Origin: Apostichopus japonicus
Taxonomy: Eukaryota > Echinodermata > Holothuroidea > Aspidochirotida > Stichopodidae
Direction of reading: 5' to 3'
Length of the DNA stretch: 64,000 bases
NCBI RefSeq assembly: GCF_037975245.1
Contig: NC_092564.1
Coordinates: 2,257,984 to 2,321,983, forward strand
Shown here piece by piece: positions 1 to 12,299 of this stretch. Position 1 is the stretch's first letter, and the number at the start of each line of letters is the position of its first letter. Both the position numbers and the translations under genes were made by a program. The notes beneath the pieces were generated by a model that was not told the origin of the DNA, did no database searches, and saw only the letters and a program-made list of their open reading frames with translations.

Positions 1-759
1 TCTTACATAGATACAAGTTACATGTCTTAATTTATACAAGCTCACAAATAGGCCATGATTGGACGAATCGTTGTTTTATTAATTTTGTTTCATTTTTATG
101 CGGTCTGCATTGAAAGTACTTTGATCTATAAAATTAGTCCAATTCTACTCTCAGTGTGAACATATAATGAACTAAATTAACACTATAGTGTTGAATGGCA
201 TAAAATTTAAACACTTTGAATGAGCCAGGTCACCTGGTGTAAGTCGGCATATTTCCCCTACTTTACTATAACCTTGGGTGGCGCCCGCGATTTCCGTCTT
301 GTGACAGCATTGTAAGCTGAACTCGTGGAAATATCATGTGCTGTAAATCCACGATTGATCCTACTGTGTGTAAACAACCAAAAAACAAAACATCTTTCAT
401 ATGTAAAAGCCGACTTCTTTGTTTTAAGACAAACCGATATGAGGTTATATGGTTACACGCACTTTAAATTATCTGACTGTTAAGCTCGATCTTTATCGAA
501 GAATTGGAGAGGTCATGGTGGTTGAAATAATTTTTTTTCGAATCTTTTATACTACGCCTGTATTAGCTTAGGCTTACAGCCTAACGTTTATTCCATAAGT
601 CCACCTTAGATTTGAACATCATTCAGTTAATTTGCAGAAAATAAGTGACACTATTACGATTTTGACAACTCCATGGTTTATCTGTTTATTCTTTTCAAGA
701 AGTTTTAGCACTTGCTTGCTAATTTCAAAACAGCCGTCTTTACTTGTATACCTTTCAGA

Positions 760-920
760 TGTTTGGATATGGTGACGTCATCATATAAACCGTCGTTCTG
801 TTGTTGTTGATATGATGACGTCATCATGTATACCGTTCGGTTGTTTGGGTGTATGGTACCTGTTCATGGTATGTTAATCTGTTAAAAAATTACTGAACCA
901 TGCATGTGACGTCATCAAAA
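760..920. promoter_or_regulatory. cluster of three CRE-type palindromes
   Basis: TGACGTCA at 773-780, 816-823 and 907-914, each followed by TCA; the first two lie in a diverged 43-bp direct repeat (GATATGRTGACGTCATCAT). CRE is the known CREB/ATF site. A fourth lies at 4355. No gene start is visible nearby, so a regulatory role is inference. Confidence 0.4.
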
Positions 921-1602
921 ACCTGATATGTTATAGCTGCAGATAATGTGTAAACTGTACTGGTATTTAGCCGCTATACCTCTAAGATTACCAATGTTAA
1001 TAGTCACGTTACCTTATTATTGACTAATGAACCTTTTTTTTTAATTGGTTCACTTTCTCCATGGCTGTTTTAAAAATGACAATCGGTAAGTTTGTCAGCT
1101 GTCTTCGATGACATATACTTGATGATGGGCTTTCTGTAGTTTACATTATCAAGCTAACAGACTGAGATGATGGAAAGTAGGAATAAAATGTCAATTTGGG
1201 ATCATTGTGTCAGTTAAAAGAAAACGTAAGAAGTAAATGACCCAAGTGTGATAGGAAAGACAAGCTTAAACTATTTGAGCATCATCTCTTACGATGACTC
1301 TCCCTAAAAGCAGTCAGAACTCTAGGACACACGGGAAGGGAAGGGATGGTAACACCATATGGTATACATGGGTCGGAGTGGTGAGGGGTGGTACCACCAT
1401 AGCGTATAGATGGGTCGGAGTGGTGGTACAGAACGTCCAAGTTAGATTTCATAATATTCTCATCTCCTCGACCTCTGTTGTCATTACACTAGTTAAAAAC
1501 TTAACCAGGGCGTTTTAGCCGTGGTAGGGGTACTAGAGAGGGAACTGTATGCCATCCATGGATTCAAGTATACCTACTTTTCTCCGATGAGGTGATACAA
1601 TG

Positions 1603-1607
<5 letters not shown>

Positions 1608-1642
<35 letters not shown>
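1608..1642. repeat. (TA)n microsatellite
   Basis: About 16 TA dinucleotides after GTGTGTG. Confidence 0.95.
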
Positions 1643-1644
<2 letters not shown>

Positions 1645-4600
1645 TTTTATAAGTAATAAGTGTTGTCCTGAGGTATGTCCCCACCCCCAATCACACCCCT
1701 AGCTGACACCACATGACTGCCTTGTTATAGACCCTAAATTGAAAGGAACCTTATGTGCAATCATGCAAAGTGTAAACGTGTACAAACATGTGAACTTCAG
1801 GAACCAACCCAGAGTCCGAATGGCTGCTAAGTTCAACAAGGTTGTTCTGTAAGGGTGCAAAGACCTCGCGAACTTTAACCCTTAGACCGGAGAAGAGATA
1901 ATGGCACTCTTTCCACCTCTCTCTCTGTTCCCCTCTCTCTGTGTCTTTGCATAATTTTGAAGTGTATCATTAGAAAAACAAGATTGCAAAACTTGAGTTA
2001 AAATTTGAAATTAGCCACAGGCTTAGGAAAACAGCCATTTGTCAGCAATACTATCCAGCTCATACCCCGTGTGCGACATGTGCGCATTGGTAGTGTCCTT
2101 GTTGACAGATAAGTTCATACTCCGAGATATTTTTCTTCCTTTACATTTCTTATTTATGAATTTCTAAGCTTCTACGCCACATTGTAAAGTTTTCTTTTTA
2201 AGTTTATTATTTTAATGTATATGTACATACGTCACGGAGGCTAACACGGAAAATCAAATAAAACGAAGGTGTGAAAATAAGAAAAATTCTTCCTGCTGTT
2301 TTCATGTTTAGAAATGAGGAATTTTTACCTCATTCCTTAAAGCCAATGTTGACATGTATTTTCATGGAATGGCGTGAGAGAGTTCTTTCGCTATATGTTT
2401 GACTGGGTTGCCTATAACAACTCAACGATAGTGTCGAGTGTTTAGTACATGACGGGTTTTTTTTTCTTTAAATGGAAGAGTGCCCATTTTGCGAGACGTT
2501 CATCTGGTTCCCGGGGTCACGTTTTCCTATCCGAATTCGCTTCCATGTAAAAAGTTAAATGTCAGAAATTATACACCTAAATAATGATCTTATTCAGTTT
2601 GCCGCCACACATAAATCGCTATCCAATTGTAAATGCTTGAGAAAACCTGTATAAATTTGTGCGTGGTTCATACAACACAAAACTACCATGTGATGTGATA
2701 TGTCTTGATCGATCCACATATATTGACCTTATCCAAACATATAATGTGTTAAACCAAAGATATACTATAAAGATATAACCATCCTCGACTAAAACTGTTG
2801 ACAAAAAATATCAAAGGTATTTTCATTTGCATTGTTGACTGAGTTTTAGCCTCTACAAGGATTGTGTTTGCTGCATTCATTTCCAGTCTTTTCCCTCGTC
2901 CTCTCCCCTCATCGCCTCCCCTCACCACCTTGTGTGTGAATATAACAATATGACAATTTCATTATAAGAATGAATCTATGTTGAAAGGAGAAAATTAAGT
3001 GAAAACTCACTCGCTCAGCTTACGTCAAATATAGAAGTGTGTGAACACAGAGATTGTCACAAAAATCATGAAAAACGTGCAAATATATAGATATACAAAA
3101 ATTGCTAAAAATGCTTCAGGGTTTCATATACATTTGTAAAACGTGACCTTGTACCAGTTTTTGGTTATTGTATTGTTCCATCAAAAGAGCCTGTCTAATA
3201 GTTCATCCTCCTGCCCCTCCTCCCTCCACCCCCTCTTCCCTCTCTTCCCCCTCCTCCGCCTACCCCTTCCCCTCTTCCTCATACATTCGTGCCTCCGCAT
3301 AAAGGCTATATATAACGTATATTCCATTGGCCACTATGACAAAACTGAGACGTTGGAATAACGATTTCGTGTAACATTTAATCGTGTCACGTACACTACT
3401 TCATAGATTTATATGATGTTCCTTGAATTGGTCAGGATTTTCAGAATTGTATAGTTTATATATATATAAGAGTATTGATTGAAAGTGGTCTTGATTAAAA
3501 ATAATAGTTGTTGGAAGTTATTCGACTACCTCACCTCATGACTTTAGGCACGATTGAAAACTCTTCAACTCATCCTTGGATAACCATTCCTTGATATTTT
3601 TCACCAGCGACCCCACCCCCTCCTAACACGAATGAGTGTCCAAGCCTACCTTCACAAACATACTTTTTGCTTTACTACAATCGAACCTCAGCCTCAAAAC
3701 TTTCCACCCGGATGTCCATTTTACAGCTGACTGGGTTACAGCATTAGTTCTGTCAACAGCAAGTATACGATCAAGCATTGTTTTATAAAGTTGTGCAAAA
3801 TATATTATGTTTATATTCAAGCTCATCAAACTGAGAAAGTATGTTGTTTTGCTGATGTGAAATCCTATACATTAAGAAAGTATTCCCGTCTCTTAATCTG
3901 ATCTCTCTTTTTAGTATTGCGTCAATTGCAACAACAAAAAAGAGAGTATATTTCTCGATATGTTGATAAAATGATTTACATATAGTAAAAAAATATCACA
4001 GGCAATTTTCACCTCGATTGCCCACGTCCGAAATGTACCTCCCACTTTGGCTGTAGATAACATAAGCGCTGTTTGTCATATGGACAAATGTTTGTGAATC
4101 CATGACATAAAAGTTTGCTATTTGTTGGAGGCAAACCCAAGCTTCGTCACATTTGTTACGAGGAATCCACCCGACAGGCCGGACCCTGAGAGGGTTGCCT
4201 CAGCTATTAGCAACATCCGTTGCAGATTCCAATGACCCGTCGGTTCACATTTCATGACCAAGATAAATCAGTTTATTGCGTAATCACTTTGATATTGTCT
4301 TTTTCCATATCAGGTGATGTCCTATTCATGACATTGCGAGCCAAGCCAAGAAAATGACGTCATAGACTAAATCTGGATCGTACCATACGCCTTATATCAT
4401 GTACACTTCCTTTTCGTTTTTACTTATAAAGTGTCCAAGGTTTTCAATAATTATAATAACACACAATAGACCGTGTATGAACTCACGTATTGTTGTTAAA
4501 GTATCCATCCGCAATTACATCGCATATTATAGTAATAATTTTCTTAGTCATGAGCACGTTCCTGATGTACTTGATTCCCCGCATTTTGAAATGGGTTGTT

Positions 4601-5280
4601 GCTTTTAATATTTTTCTTGTTCATTATCCCCAATCCCCCATCTGCTTCAGCTTCCCTAGACCCCCACCCCCTCCCCACCCTCTTCTCCCCGCCAACATTT
4701 GGTTGAAACTAAACTATACATTGGCTACATATCATGGATTAATTTAGTGTTAAACATGTCTGGAAAGTAGGAAGGAACTATAAAGTCAATCCATAGTCAG
4801 TCGCACCCTATCCCATCTCTTTCAATCGTCCCTATTATTTCTATTCTGTGGACGGGGGAGGTGGAGGAAGGGGGTGGGCGGTAAAGTGAAAGTGTATGAT
4901 AGCATACATTAGACGAGTAGAACGTCACACCTGTAAACCAATGTACAATAACACTGCACACAAAACAAAAACGGGAGATGGGGACAAAAGAAAAGGCGGA
5001 ACTTGCAAAGCGAGGGCGCTCTTCAAGAAAAGAAAACACATTTTCAAAGGCTAACTATTTTCGAAGGCGAGCGCATGTGGACAACAATACCCTTTCATGA
5101 CCCCAAGACACACAGACGTATGCATACAGATACAAATACAAGCCCTTAACTATAAAATTCTTTTAACCATAGAATTCTTATGAGGGCTTGGAATTCTTTG
5201 TTCGAAGTCTAAATACAAAAAAAGTGCACTTGCACATACGAATTGCACACAAAGGACCAAAGATATATTCACGTCTTTTA

Positions 5281-6480
5281 GTTTAGTTTAGTAGAAAAAA
5301 AGAATCAGGAGGGACACTCAAGTCCCCATCAAGGACCCTATAGGAGAGGGAAAAAAACTGAACACTCAAACACTCAGACCCGATTGCTTAAAGTGCTTGT
5401 CCAAAGCATTCTTAAACCCATTCACACTACTTGCAAGTACAACTTTCTCAGGCAAACCGTTCATTCACAACCCTATTAGAAAAAACGTTATGCCGAATAT
5501 TAATCCTACTTTGTGACTTTTGGAGTTTAAGACAATGACCTCTGGTACAACTACTATTAGCAAACATGAAAAAGTCGGTGAAGGATAAATTGTCAAAACC
5601 ATAAACAATCTTGAAAACCTGAATCAAGTCCCCACGTAACCTCCTAAGCTCCAGTGTGGTGAGATTCAACAGTTGTAACCACCTATAACAAGGAACACTC
5701 TTTAAGGAACTAATCATCCTACTCCTAGTAGCCCTCGTCTGGACCTTTTCAAGTACTTCCTTATCCTTAACAAAATATGGTTTCCAAGCCTGCACAGCAT
5801 ACTCCAGATGAGGCCTAACTAACTGCTTATACAGCCTAACTACAATGTCCTCTTTCAGAAAACTGAAGTTCCTCTTGATCATACCTAAAACCCTACTACC
5901 TCTTTTAGCAGCTTCGAGACAATGTTTAGAAGGTTGCAGAGATGAGTCAATATAGATACCTAGGTCTCTTTCAACAAGACCTCCTGTAACTCCATACCAT
6001 TAAGATTGTAGGTATACTTTTGGTTACTACTACCAATATGCATCACCTTGCATTTATCAATATTAAAAAGCATTTGCCATCCCTGAGACCAGGAAAAAAA
6101 CCTTATCCAAATCCGTTTGAAACTTCTCAGAATCGCTTTTGGAAGAGACCTAAGAATACAAATTGGTGTCATCAGCAAACTTGTTAGCTGTACACAAAAT
6201 ATCTCCGTCAATGTCATTTATATAGGCAACAAACAACAAGGGACCCAAAACAGACCCTCGTGGAACCCCACTAGTAACGTCCTGCCAAGAAGAAGCTCAA
6301 CCTTTAATTACCACCCTCTGTTTCCTATTACCAAGCCAATTCTCGATCCAAGAGAGTAAATTCCCATTGACACCCATACTCTTCAACCTAATTAAAAGAC
6401 GCTGGTGAAGAACTTTATCAAAGGCCTTCTGGAAATCCAGGAACACAACATCTACAGACTTCTGCCTATTTAGTGACATA
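5281..6480 (-). pseudogene. CR1/Jockey-like LINE reverse transcriptase, 5'-truncated and frameshifted
   Basis: Minus-strand pieces: SVDVVFLDFQKAFDKVLHQR (RT fingers/palm), WSQGWQMLFNIDKCKVMHIG (after the YxDD region, with stops and frameshifts between), and a 144-residue C-terminal piece with LYKQLVRPHLEYAVQAWKPY and NLTTLELRRLRGDLIQVFK, typical of CR1/Jockey-type RTs. No endonuclease is visible; the copy begins within the RT. A retrotransposon fossil, not a host gene. Confidence 0.9.
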
Positions 6481-6649
6481 TTCGTGACATTCTTAGCACA
6501 TATGTTAACTTGAAATATAGCGAAAGGACAATGAACTTGGACATAACATATATTGTGGAATCATGATACACAATTATCAAGAGGACTGGGGGTCGATAGT
6601 GGATCGATACTTTGGTTTTTTGCCCAGGTTTCTTTCTTCGGTGACTTAA

Positions 6650-6944
6650 CCAGGGGCGTAGCCAAGGGGGGGGGGGGCGAAGGGGGCAGCCGCCCCCCCT
6701 TGAGCATATTTTTAAAAAAAATGTTAATGTTTTTATGATATCGCTAGTATTTTCAAGAGAGAAAATGCTAAGATGCAACTTACAAGGCCTGGGAAGTGCC
6801 ATTTCCAGCGATCTGGGAGGCATTTACAGCCAAATTTTCTTGTACGCTTCGCGCCAACTTATGGTGGCGCTACGCTTAGATAGTTTGCAATGCCAAATCT
6901 ACAGTTTCGCCCCTCCCTTGGCAAATTCCTGGCTACGCGCCTGG
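6650..6944. mobile_element. 295-bp MITE with 17-bp terminal inverted repeats and target duplication
   Basis: Left end CCAGGGGCGTAGCCAAGG, right end (reverse complement) CCAGGCGCGTAGCCAGG. ACTTAA flanks both ends (6644-6649 and 6945-6950), a 6-bp (possibly 7-bp) target-site duplication. Internal G13 run and GCCGCCCCCC. No transposase. The short open frames inside are not genes. Confidence 0.85.
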
Positions 6945-6950
6945 ACTTAA

Positions 6951-8829
6951 CTCAAGTATTCATATAATGTAAGTGATAAGCTGATATCTTTGCTTGACAA
7001 AATGCGTTGTCTGGTGGATTCAAATAACCCCACTTTCATTTTACGGACATTTTAACGTCGATAAAGTCCAGACACAGGGCTTTGGAAAATGATAAAAGAG
7101 GCAAGGAAAGGGGACGAAGAAAAAAATGTATTCTGATATAACGCCCTCTATTTCTATGGCAACCGATTATTTGCAATATTACGCAGAAACAAGAAAAGAT
7201 TAAAATGTAGGTACTTTTTTTTATAACTTTCAGCGAATCGTTTCTATAAATAAACAGATATTAGAATATTGGTTATAAGTGTCCTATCTATTGCTAGCAC
7301 TTTGCTGACTAACATGTAGCCACCTCTTTACATTTGTCGTTGAATGGTAATCTAACGTTAAATTATTCTATCCTATCACTAACACTCACTCAGCCATAGG
7401 CCTATGACTATTTAGTGTAACTCACTAACGTTGAGCTAGCCTAGTTCCGCGACGCCAACTTAGTAGATTTATCATAGGGTTGAAAAGTTGCTCATTGACT
7501 GCTTGAATCCACCCCTTTTGACAGGAAGAGTAATATTTGACAGAACTAAGGTCGCAAAACAAATTACCCATAGGCTAGGCCATAATATACCAGGCTATAG
7601 TCAGGCTAATTGCCAGTTTAACGACAACATGATACTGTCATTACTGATTGTACATAGCCTAGGCCAATGGGCTGGTCGAGGCCGGATCTAGTGACATTCT
7701 TCCATAGTACATACCGCCAAACCTTTCCGATATAGTTTTCGCTCCAGTAAGCGGGAAGGTACATTTTAGGAATAGATTTTACCGTGGTATACAGAAATGT
7801 ATCGGTGAAAATTTCTTTGAATCAAGGGCAAGGATAGGTACACCGTCTTCAAATGTGACAGTTCGCTGGTTGTGCATAGACTGATTGTAGTTAAGACAAG
7901 ATTGGGGAATTGATACACAGTCTTTAATGTTCAGGTTGATTGAATAGTTTAATTGTAAGTTTGTAAGAGTTGATACACTGTCTTCAAATATATAAATAGT
8001 GGTTGAATAAATCAAATTAAATTAGGCAGAATGTTTATTAAAAGTTCTGTTCTGATTGTCGATTTTGTGGATTTTTGGGGGCCTAGGTAGAGTGACCTGA
8101 AGCAATATACAACTTGCATATAAAATGTACCCACAATTATGTGTTCTTTCCGCCATACAAAAAAAGCTTTACCACCATGACGGTAACATGGCGGAATGGC
8201 ACTTTTTTTATGGCGGAAAGAGCACATTTACTATGGCGGAAAGTACCGATGGCGGAATGACACGGCCCCCGTCTAGGCCTGCCTTGTCACAATACACAAT
8301 TGATGGAATATATTGTGATTAGCTTATGTTAGGAATTTGTGTAGCCTAGTGTCATGTTTCCTTCCCCCAAAACAAGATGGAACCCATTGTTCATGAGGTA
8401 AATACGGACTTCCAACTTCCAAGAATTGATTTTCTGTCCAAATTTCCAGTGTAGTCTAGCCTAGGTCCCAACACTGTAGCCTGCAGGCCTTAGGTTAGAG
8501 TTAATGTAGCCGGATGACTTCGTTTTGTTTCGTTTATCATTTCATGTATGAACACAACAGATTCAACATTATAACATTAATTGTAATAACAGAAACTACA
8601 CGAGGTGAAAGGAAGTGCACAGAAACCTGACAGGGCTTGAAGATGTGCACTTAGGTATACAATACACTAAAACATCGAAAAAATGAACAACTACGAAGAC
8701 TAGCAGTTCTAAAAGAGACAGCTAGGTTTAAACCACAAAGTAGAAAATGGGAATGGAAAACACCCCCAACCTCCCATTAAACCCAGTCCCATTCCCCACC
8801 CATGATAATTTAACAGCAAGTTGATATTT
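6951..8829. other. intergenic sequence
   Basis: No coding signal. Carries many AGGCCTAGG-like words and the TTTCCGCCAT inverted repeats. Confidence 0.5.
8140..8262. repeat. inverted repeats around TTTCCGCCAT
   Basis: GTTCTTTCCGCCATA (8143) pairs with TATGGCGGAAAGAGCAC (8209), and ATGGCGGAAAG recurs at 8233, with ATGGCGGAAT at 8188 and 8250. Perhaps the end of a small element; no boundaries found. Confidence 0.6.
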
Positions 8830-10290
8830 AAAGAGACATGTAACAAAATTTTACATTCTACAACATCAATCCAAGTACCGCAATGTAAACAAGAATTGGG
8901 CTTGCACTTAGTAGCTGTGAACAAAATAACACAAGATGGTTTTTCTAAAAGATTGAATGCTTGGCTTAGCGGTAACAGAATAAGGAAGAGTATTCCAGAG
9001 CCTGATTGTACGGTTTCAGAGAGTGTTATATATAGTTTGGATGTTGTCTTGATGCAGGAATGTAGACTGTCGAGTATTGTGGTCATAGATCGAGAAGTTG
9101 TGTGAAAAGTAGTTTGAGAAGTAATCAGGTAAAAGGTCATGAAGTGATCGGTAGGTGAAAGTACAGTAGCGATACTGGTGTTCGTTATGTCAGTAAGTTT
9201 CAGTAGGTTCAGTGACTTGAATAAATGATTTGTGTGGTCACGAGGTTTGGAACAAGTGTATATGTCTGATTGCATACTTTTGTAGTTCACGTTTAGCCTG
9301 TTCAGTTGACAACGATCAAATAACCGAACGGTAGTTAAGGTGGGGGTAGATTAAAGTAAGAGAGATTGTACTGAGAGCATTTCTAGGGAGCACATTCTTC
9401 AGCCTTCCTAGAATACCAACGCCTTTAGCAATCTGAGATGCAAAATTACAAATATGGTCGCTCCACGATAGCTTAGAATCAATATAGACACCAAGGAATT
9501 TTACATTATCAGCACATTGAAGATTTACCATCAATGGAAATATTAAACAAAAAACTACCCCGTCTGGTCAAGTCATTGAAGACCTAAAACTTGTTTTTGC
9601 CACATTTAGTGAGCAAACCAATCAAAATATTACTTTTAAGTTCATGACACACCAACTCCTCGAGGCGATGTGGGTTTTGATTCACTGAAGAAGATATTTG
9701 TCAGCAAACAAGACAAGTGAAGCATTCTTACATACATGAAGTAAGTCATTAATATACATGATGAAGAGAATGGGTCCAAATATGGAACCTTGAAGGACAT
9801 CACATTTTTACCTTTGAAAGAAGTGGATTGCTCTTTGTTAGATAAGTACAGTACAGTAGCTACTAATCCAGTTATGTAAGACCCCTCTGAAACCATAATT
9901 TGCTAGTTGAATAAGTAGAATTTCATGATCAATGATGTCAAAAGCTTTTGACAGGTCGAGAAAAGTCCCAATGGAAGTTCCATTTTTACCTGAACCTTTG
10001 TTGAGTTTGTCCATGGTGTCTATAAGAGTAAGTTCTGTAGAGGGGCCGGGACAAGCCATACCGACAACTTATTATGTTTTGGAATGAACGAGTAAACCCT
10101 TTTGTACATACAGTAAGTCTTTCTAAGATCTTTGACATACAGGGTAGGACAGAAATGGGACGATAGTTAATGAACTTCTTCTTTACACCTTGTTTGTAGA
10201 TAAGAATTACCCTAGCTACTTTTAATTTATCAGGAAAAATGCCACGAGCAAATGAGATATTTAGACTTGCCAGAGTAATAAGTTGCAGTA
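8830..10290 (-). pseudogene. second, different Jockey/CR1-like LINE reverse transcriptase remnant
   Basis: Minus strand, in order: FARGIFPDKLKVARVILIYK with NYRPISVLP (RT motif 1 region), SIGTFLDLSKAFDIIDHEIL, DNVKFLGVYIDSKLSWSDHI, LTLIYPHLNY, LFKSLNLLKLTDI, and a C-terminal NTRQ...LWNTLP type tail readable after a frameshift. Several frame breaks make it dead. Its palm wording (DLSKAFDIIDHEIL) differs from the copy at 5.3-6.5 kb, so two LINE lineages are present. Confidence 0.88.
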
Positions 10291-11911
10291 ACCAAGGCTA
10301 CAGTACTTTGGTTAATTTCAGCTGTTTTCAGTTAGCAGCAGAGTGATATCAAGCACTATCACCTGGCCACAGTAACTTAATCAGAAAATGGTTTATACTT
10401 TTAAAAAAGACTGAATTGTAGCACTAGGGCCAAACCTTGGTATAAATGTACACATTTATTATGTGATAGTGCCTTATTAATTAATCTGCAAACTTTCTTG
10501 CTTCTACCTACAGGTATTACAATGCTACAATATTTTAAGGGGATCAGATTTTAGGCTAGAGCTTTGAAAATGTTACACACGTACTGTATCTACTGTATGC
10601 TATTAATGTGAGTCAACAATCTATGTAAAGAAAACAAGTCTTTGGAAGTTAAATGGCAATGTAAATTACTGTTTTTTCAACCAGTTATATAATTTGAGCC
10701 CTAAAAAACTTTGTAGGAAATTTAAGAATCTCAGTCTTCAGTTGTTGCTTTGACCATATATGAACCATTTACACACAAATGTTGCACAGATTTTTTTTTT
10801 TCAATGCGGAGAGAACGAACATATGTGAAGTCAATAGAACATTTTCAAAATCAGAGATGCTAGCATATCATATTAATATCAAACATAAATTGTCCAAACT
10901 CATGTAACATTTGTGATGAAATTGATGGTTCAGATATATTACTTGATGGTCTCAGAAACAATACAATGACAGCTTAATCCTACCAGATTTCTTGTCGAAA
11001 CGGACTGTTATGTTAATGGTTTGCTCACATATGATAGTTTACAGTATAGCACAAACATTGCTATCTTAACACAGTTAAAATGAACATTACCAGTACTGAC
11101 TAGTTTCAACCATTTAACAAAATTGAGCAACATACTGAATGCACTGTGTGTTCATTCAGGGAACTTTAAGGATGCAAGGATGTTGGTAGGCAATGGGTAA
11201 GAGACTATAAGCCAATGAAATCATTAGAAATGCCATGGATTATTTTTAGTATTTATCTCTCTGTCATAGAAACATTGTTACAGTAGCTTTGTACTGAAGC
11301 ATTGCTACTTGTGGTCGATTGTTATGTTTTATATTTGTTTCCAAGCAATCACCTGTTGAATTAAAAAAAGGTTGGCGTGGAAAAAAAAAGATATGGTGCT
11401 TTTAAGAAGACGAAAAAGGACATTGAATTAGAGAAAGGTTAATTTGTTTGTTCATGTTTTGTGTAGGCATATATGTGTTAATACGTGCGTGTGTTTCCCT
11501 AGAGAAAGCAGTTTGGAGAATTGTCGCCCCTGTCTAGCATGATCTTGCATTGGGGAGGCAAAACCCAGCATTTGTAACAATGCTAAGTGCAGATAGGCAA
11601 ATGGAAAAAAAAAGAGATTTATATTAGCGTTATAACAATTTACTTTCATTTATATATATTGATCATGGGTTTTTTGAAAGTTATTCTATTTTACTTCCAT
11701 TGATTTTTGTTTTATTGCAGGTGATTGCCAGGTCTTTCAACAGAAACTTGTCTTTCATTGATTATCACCTTGATCCTTTTCCCCAAATCCTTGAAAATTT
11801 ACCAAAACCTATGATCATGTATAGTGCAATTATATTTTTGTAGTTTTATCTACACTTTTCAAAACATTTGCTGCCTTGAAATTTTTTACAATCATTAAGT
11901 CTAAAAGCCAA
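10291..11911. other. sequence upstream of the first basic exon candidate
   Basis: No protein-like frame. TTTTATTGCAG at 11710-11720 is a good acceptor that could begin a leader part of the 11912 exon. Confidence 0.4.
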
Positions 11912-12055
11912 ATGCCAAACGCCACCATTACAAAATTAACTAGTAAAGTTACTCCCAGTGGCATGGGGAAAAAAGGAAACAAACGTCCAGGCTTCAAGAA
12001 AGTGCGAAAGAGAAGAACATCATTTGGGAGGAGCACATTAATACATTATGAAGAG
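11912..12055 (+). CDS. candidate alternative first exon of TRPM2 (48 codons, basic)
   Basis: From ATG: MPNATITKLTSKVTPSGMGK, then GNKRPGFKKVRKRRTSFGRS and TLIHYEE before GTAAGT; phase 0. It is strongly basic, with GFKKV like GFKRV of the 24504 exon. A good acceptor (TTTTATTGCAG at 11720) could make this a second exon with upstream leader. The donor end is triplicated (94-bp array). Confidence 0.45.
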
Positions 12056-12250
12056 GTAAGTTTCTTTGTATCTCTCAGCTGTGTAGACTTATATGTAAAT
12101 ACGTGCGTGTGTTTCCCTAGAGAGGAGCACATTAATACATTATGAAGAGGTAAGTTTCTTTGTATCTCTCAGCTGTGTAGACTTATATGTAAATACGTGC
12201 GTGTGTTTCCCTAGAGAGGAGCACATTAATACATTATGAAGAGGTAAGTT
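12026..12250 (+). repeat. 94-bp tandem triplication across a donor site
   Basis: Copies of GAGCACATTAATACATTATG start at 12031, 12125 and 12219, each followed by AAGAG/GTAAGT; donors at 12056, 12150 and 12244. The last copy loses similarity after CTCTCAGC. The unit ends in TTTCCCTAG, so each extra copy looks like a 29-nt exon with its own acceptor and donor. A matching piece (AATACGTGCGTGTGTTTCCC) also lies at about 11479. 94 is not a multiple of 3. Confidence 0.9.
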
Positions 12251-12299
12251 TCTTTGTATCTCTCAGCTTTTTAAACATTTGAGTTGGCATGATCTCACT

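Larger units (their letters stand above)
1..5280. other. gene-poor flank
   Basis: No frame resembles a protein and none has convincing splice context. Contents: the CRE cluster, a 46-bp diverged duplication at about 1345-1430 (ATGGGTCGGAGTGGTG twice), the TA run and C-rich patches near 3200, 3610 and 4660. Otherwise unique AT-rich sequence by eye. Confidence 0.5.

Noticed and set aside
5448-6479. Reverse transcriptase as a domesticated host gene
   Set aside because: Frameshifts, a missing catalytic region and 5' truncation mark a dead LINE copy.
11876-11911. Longer N-terminus for the first distal exon
   Set aside because: The upstream extension begins with TTG, not ATG; the first ATG is at 11912.
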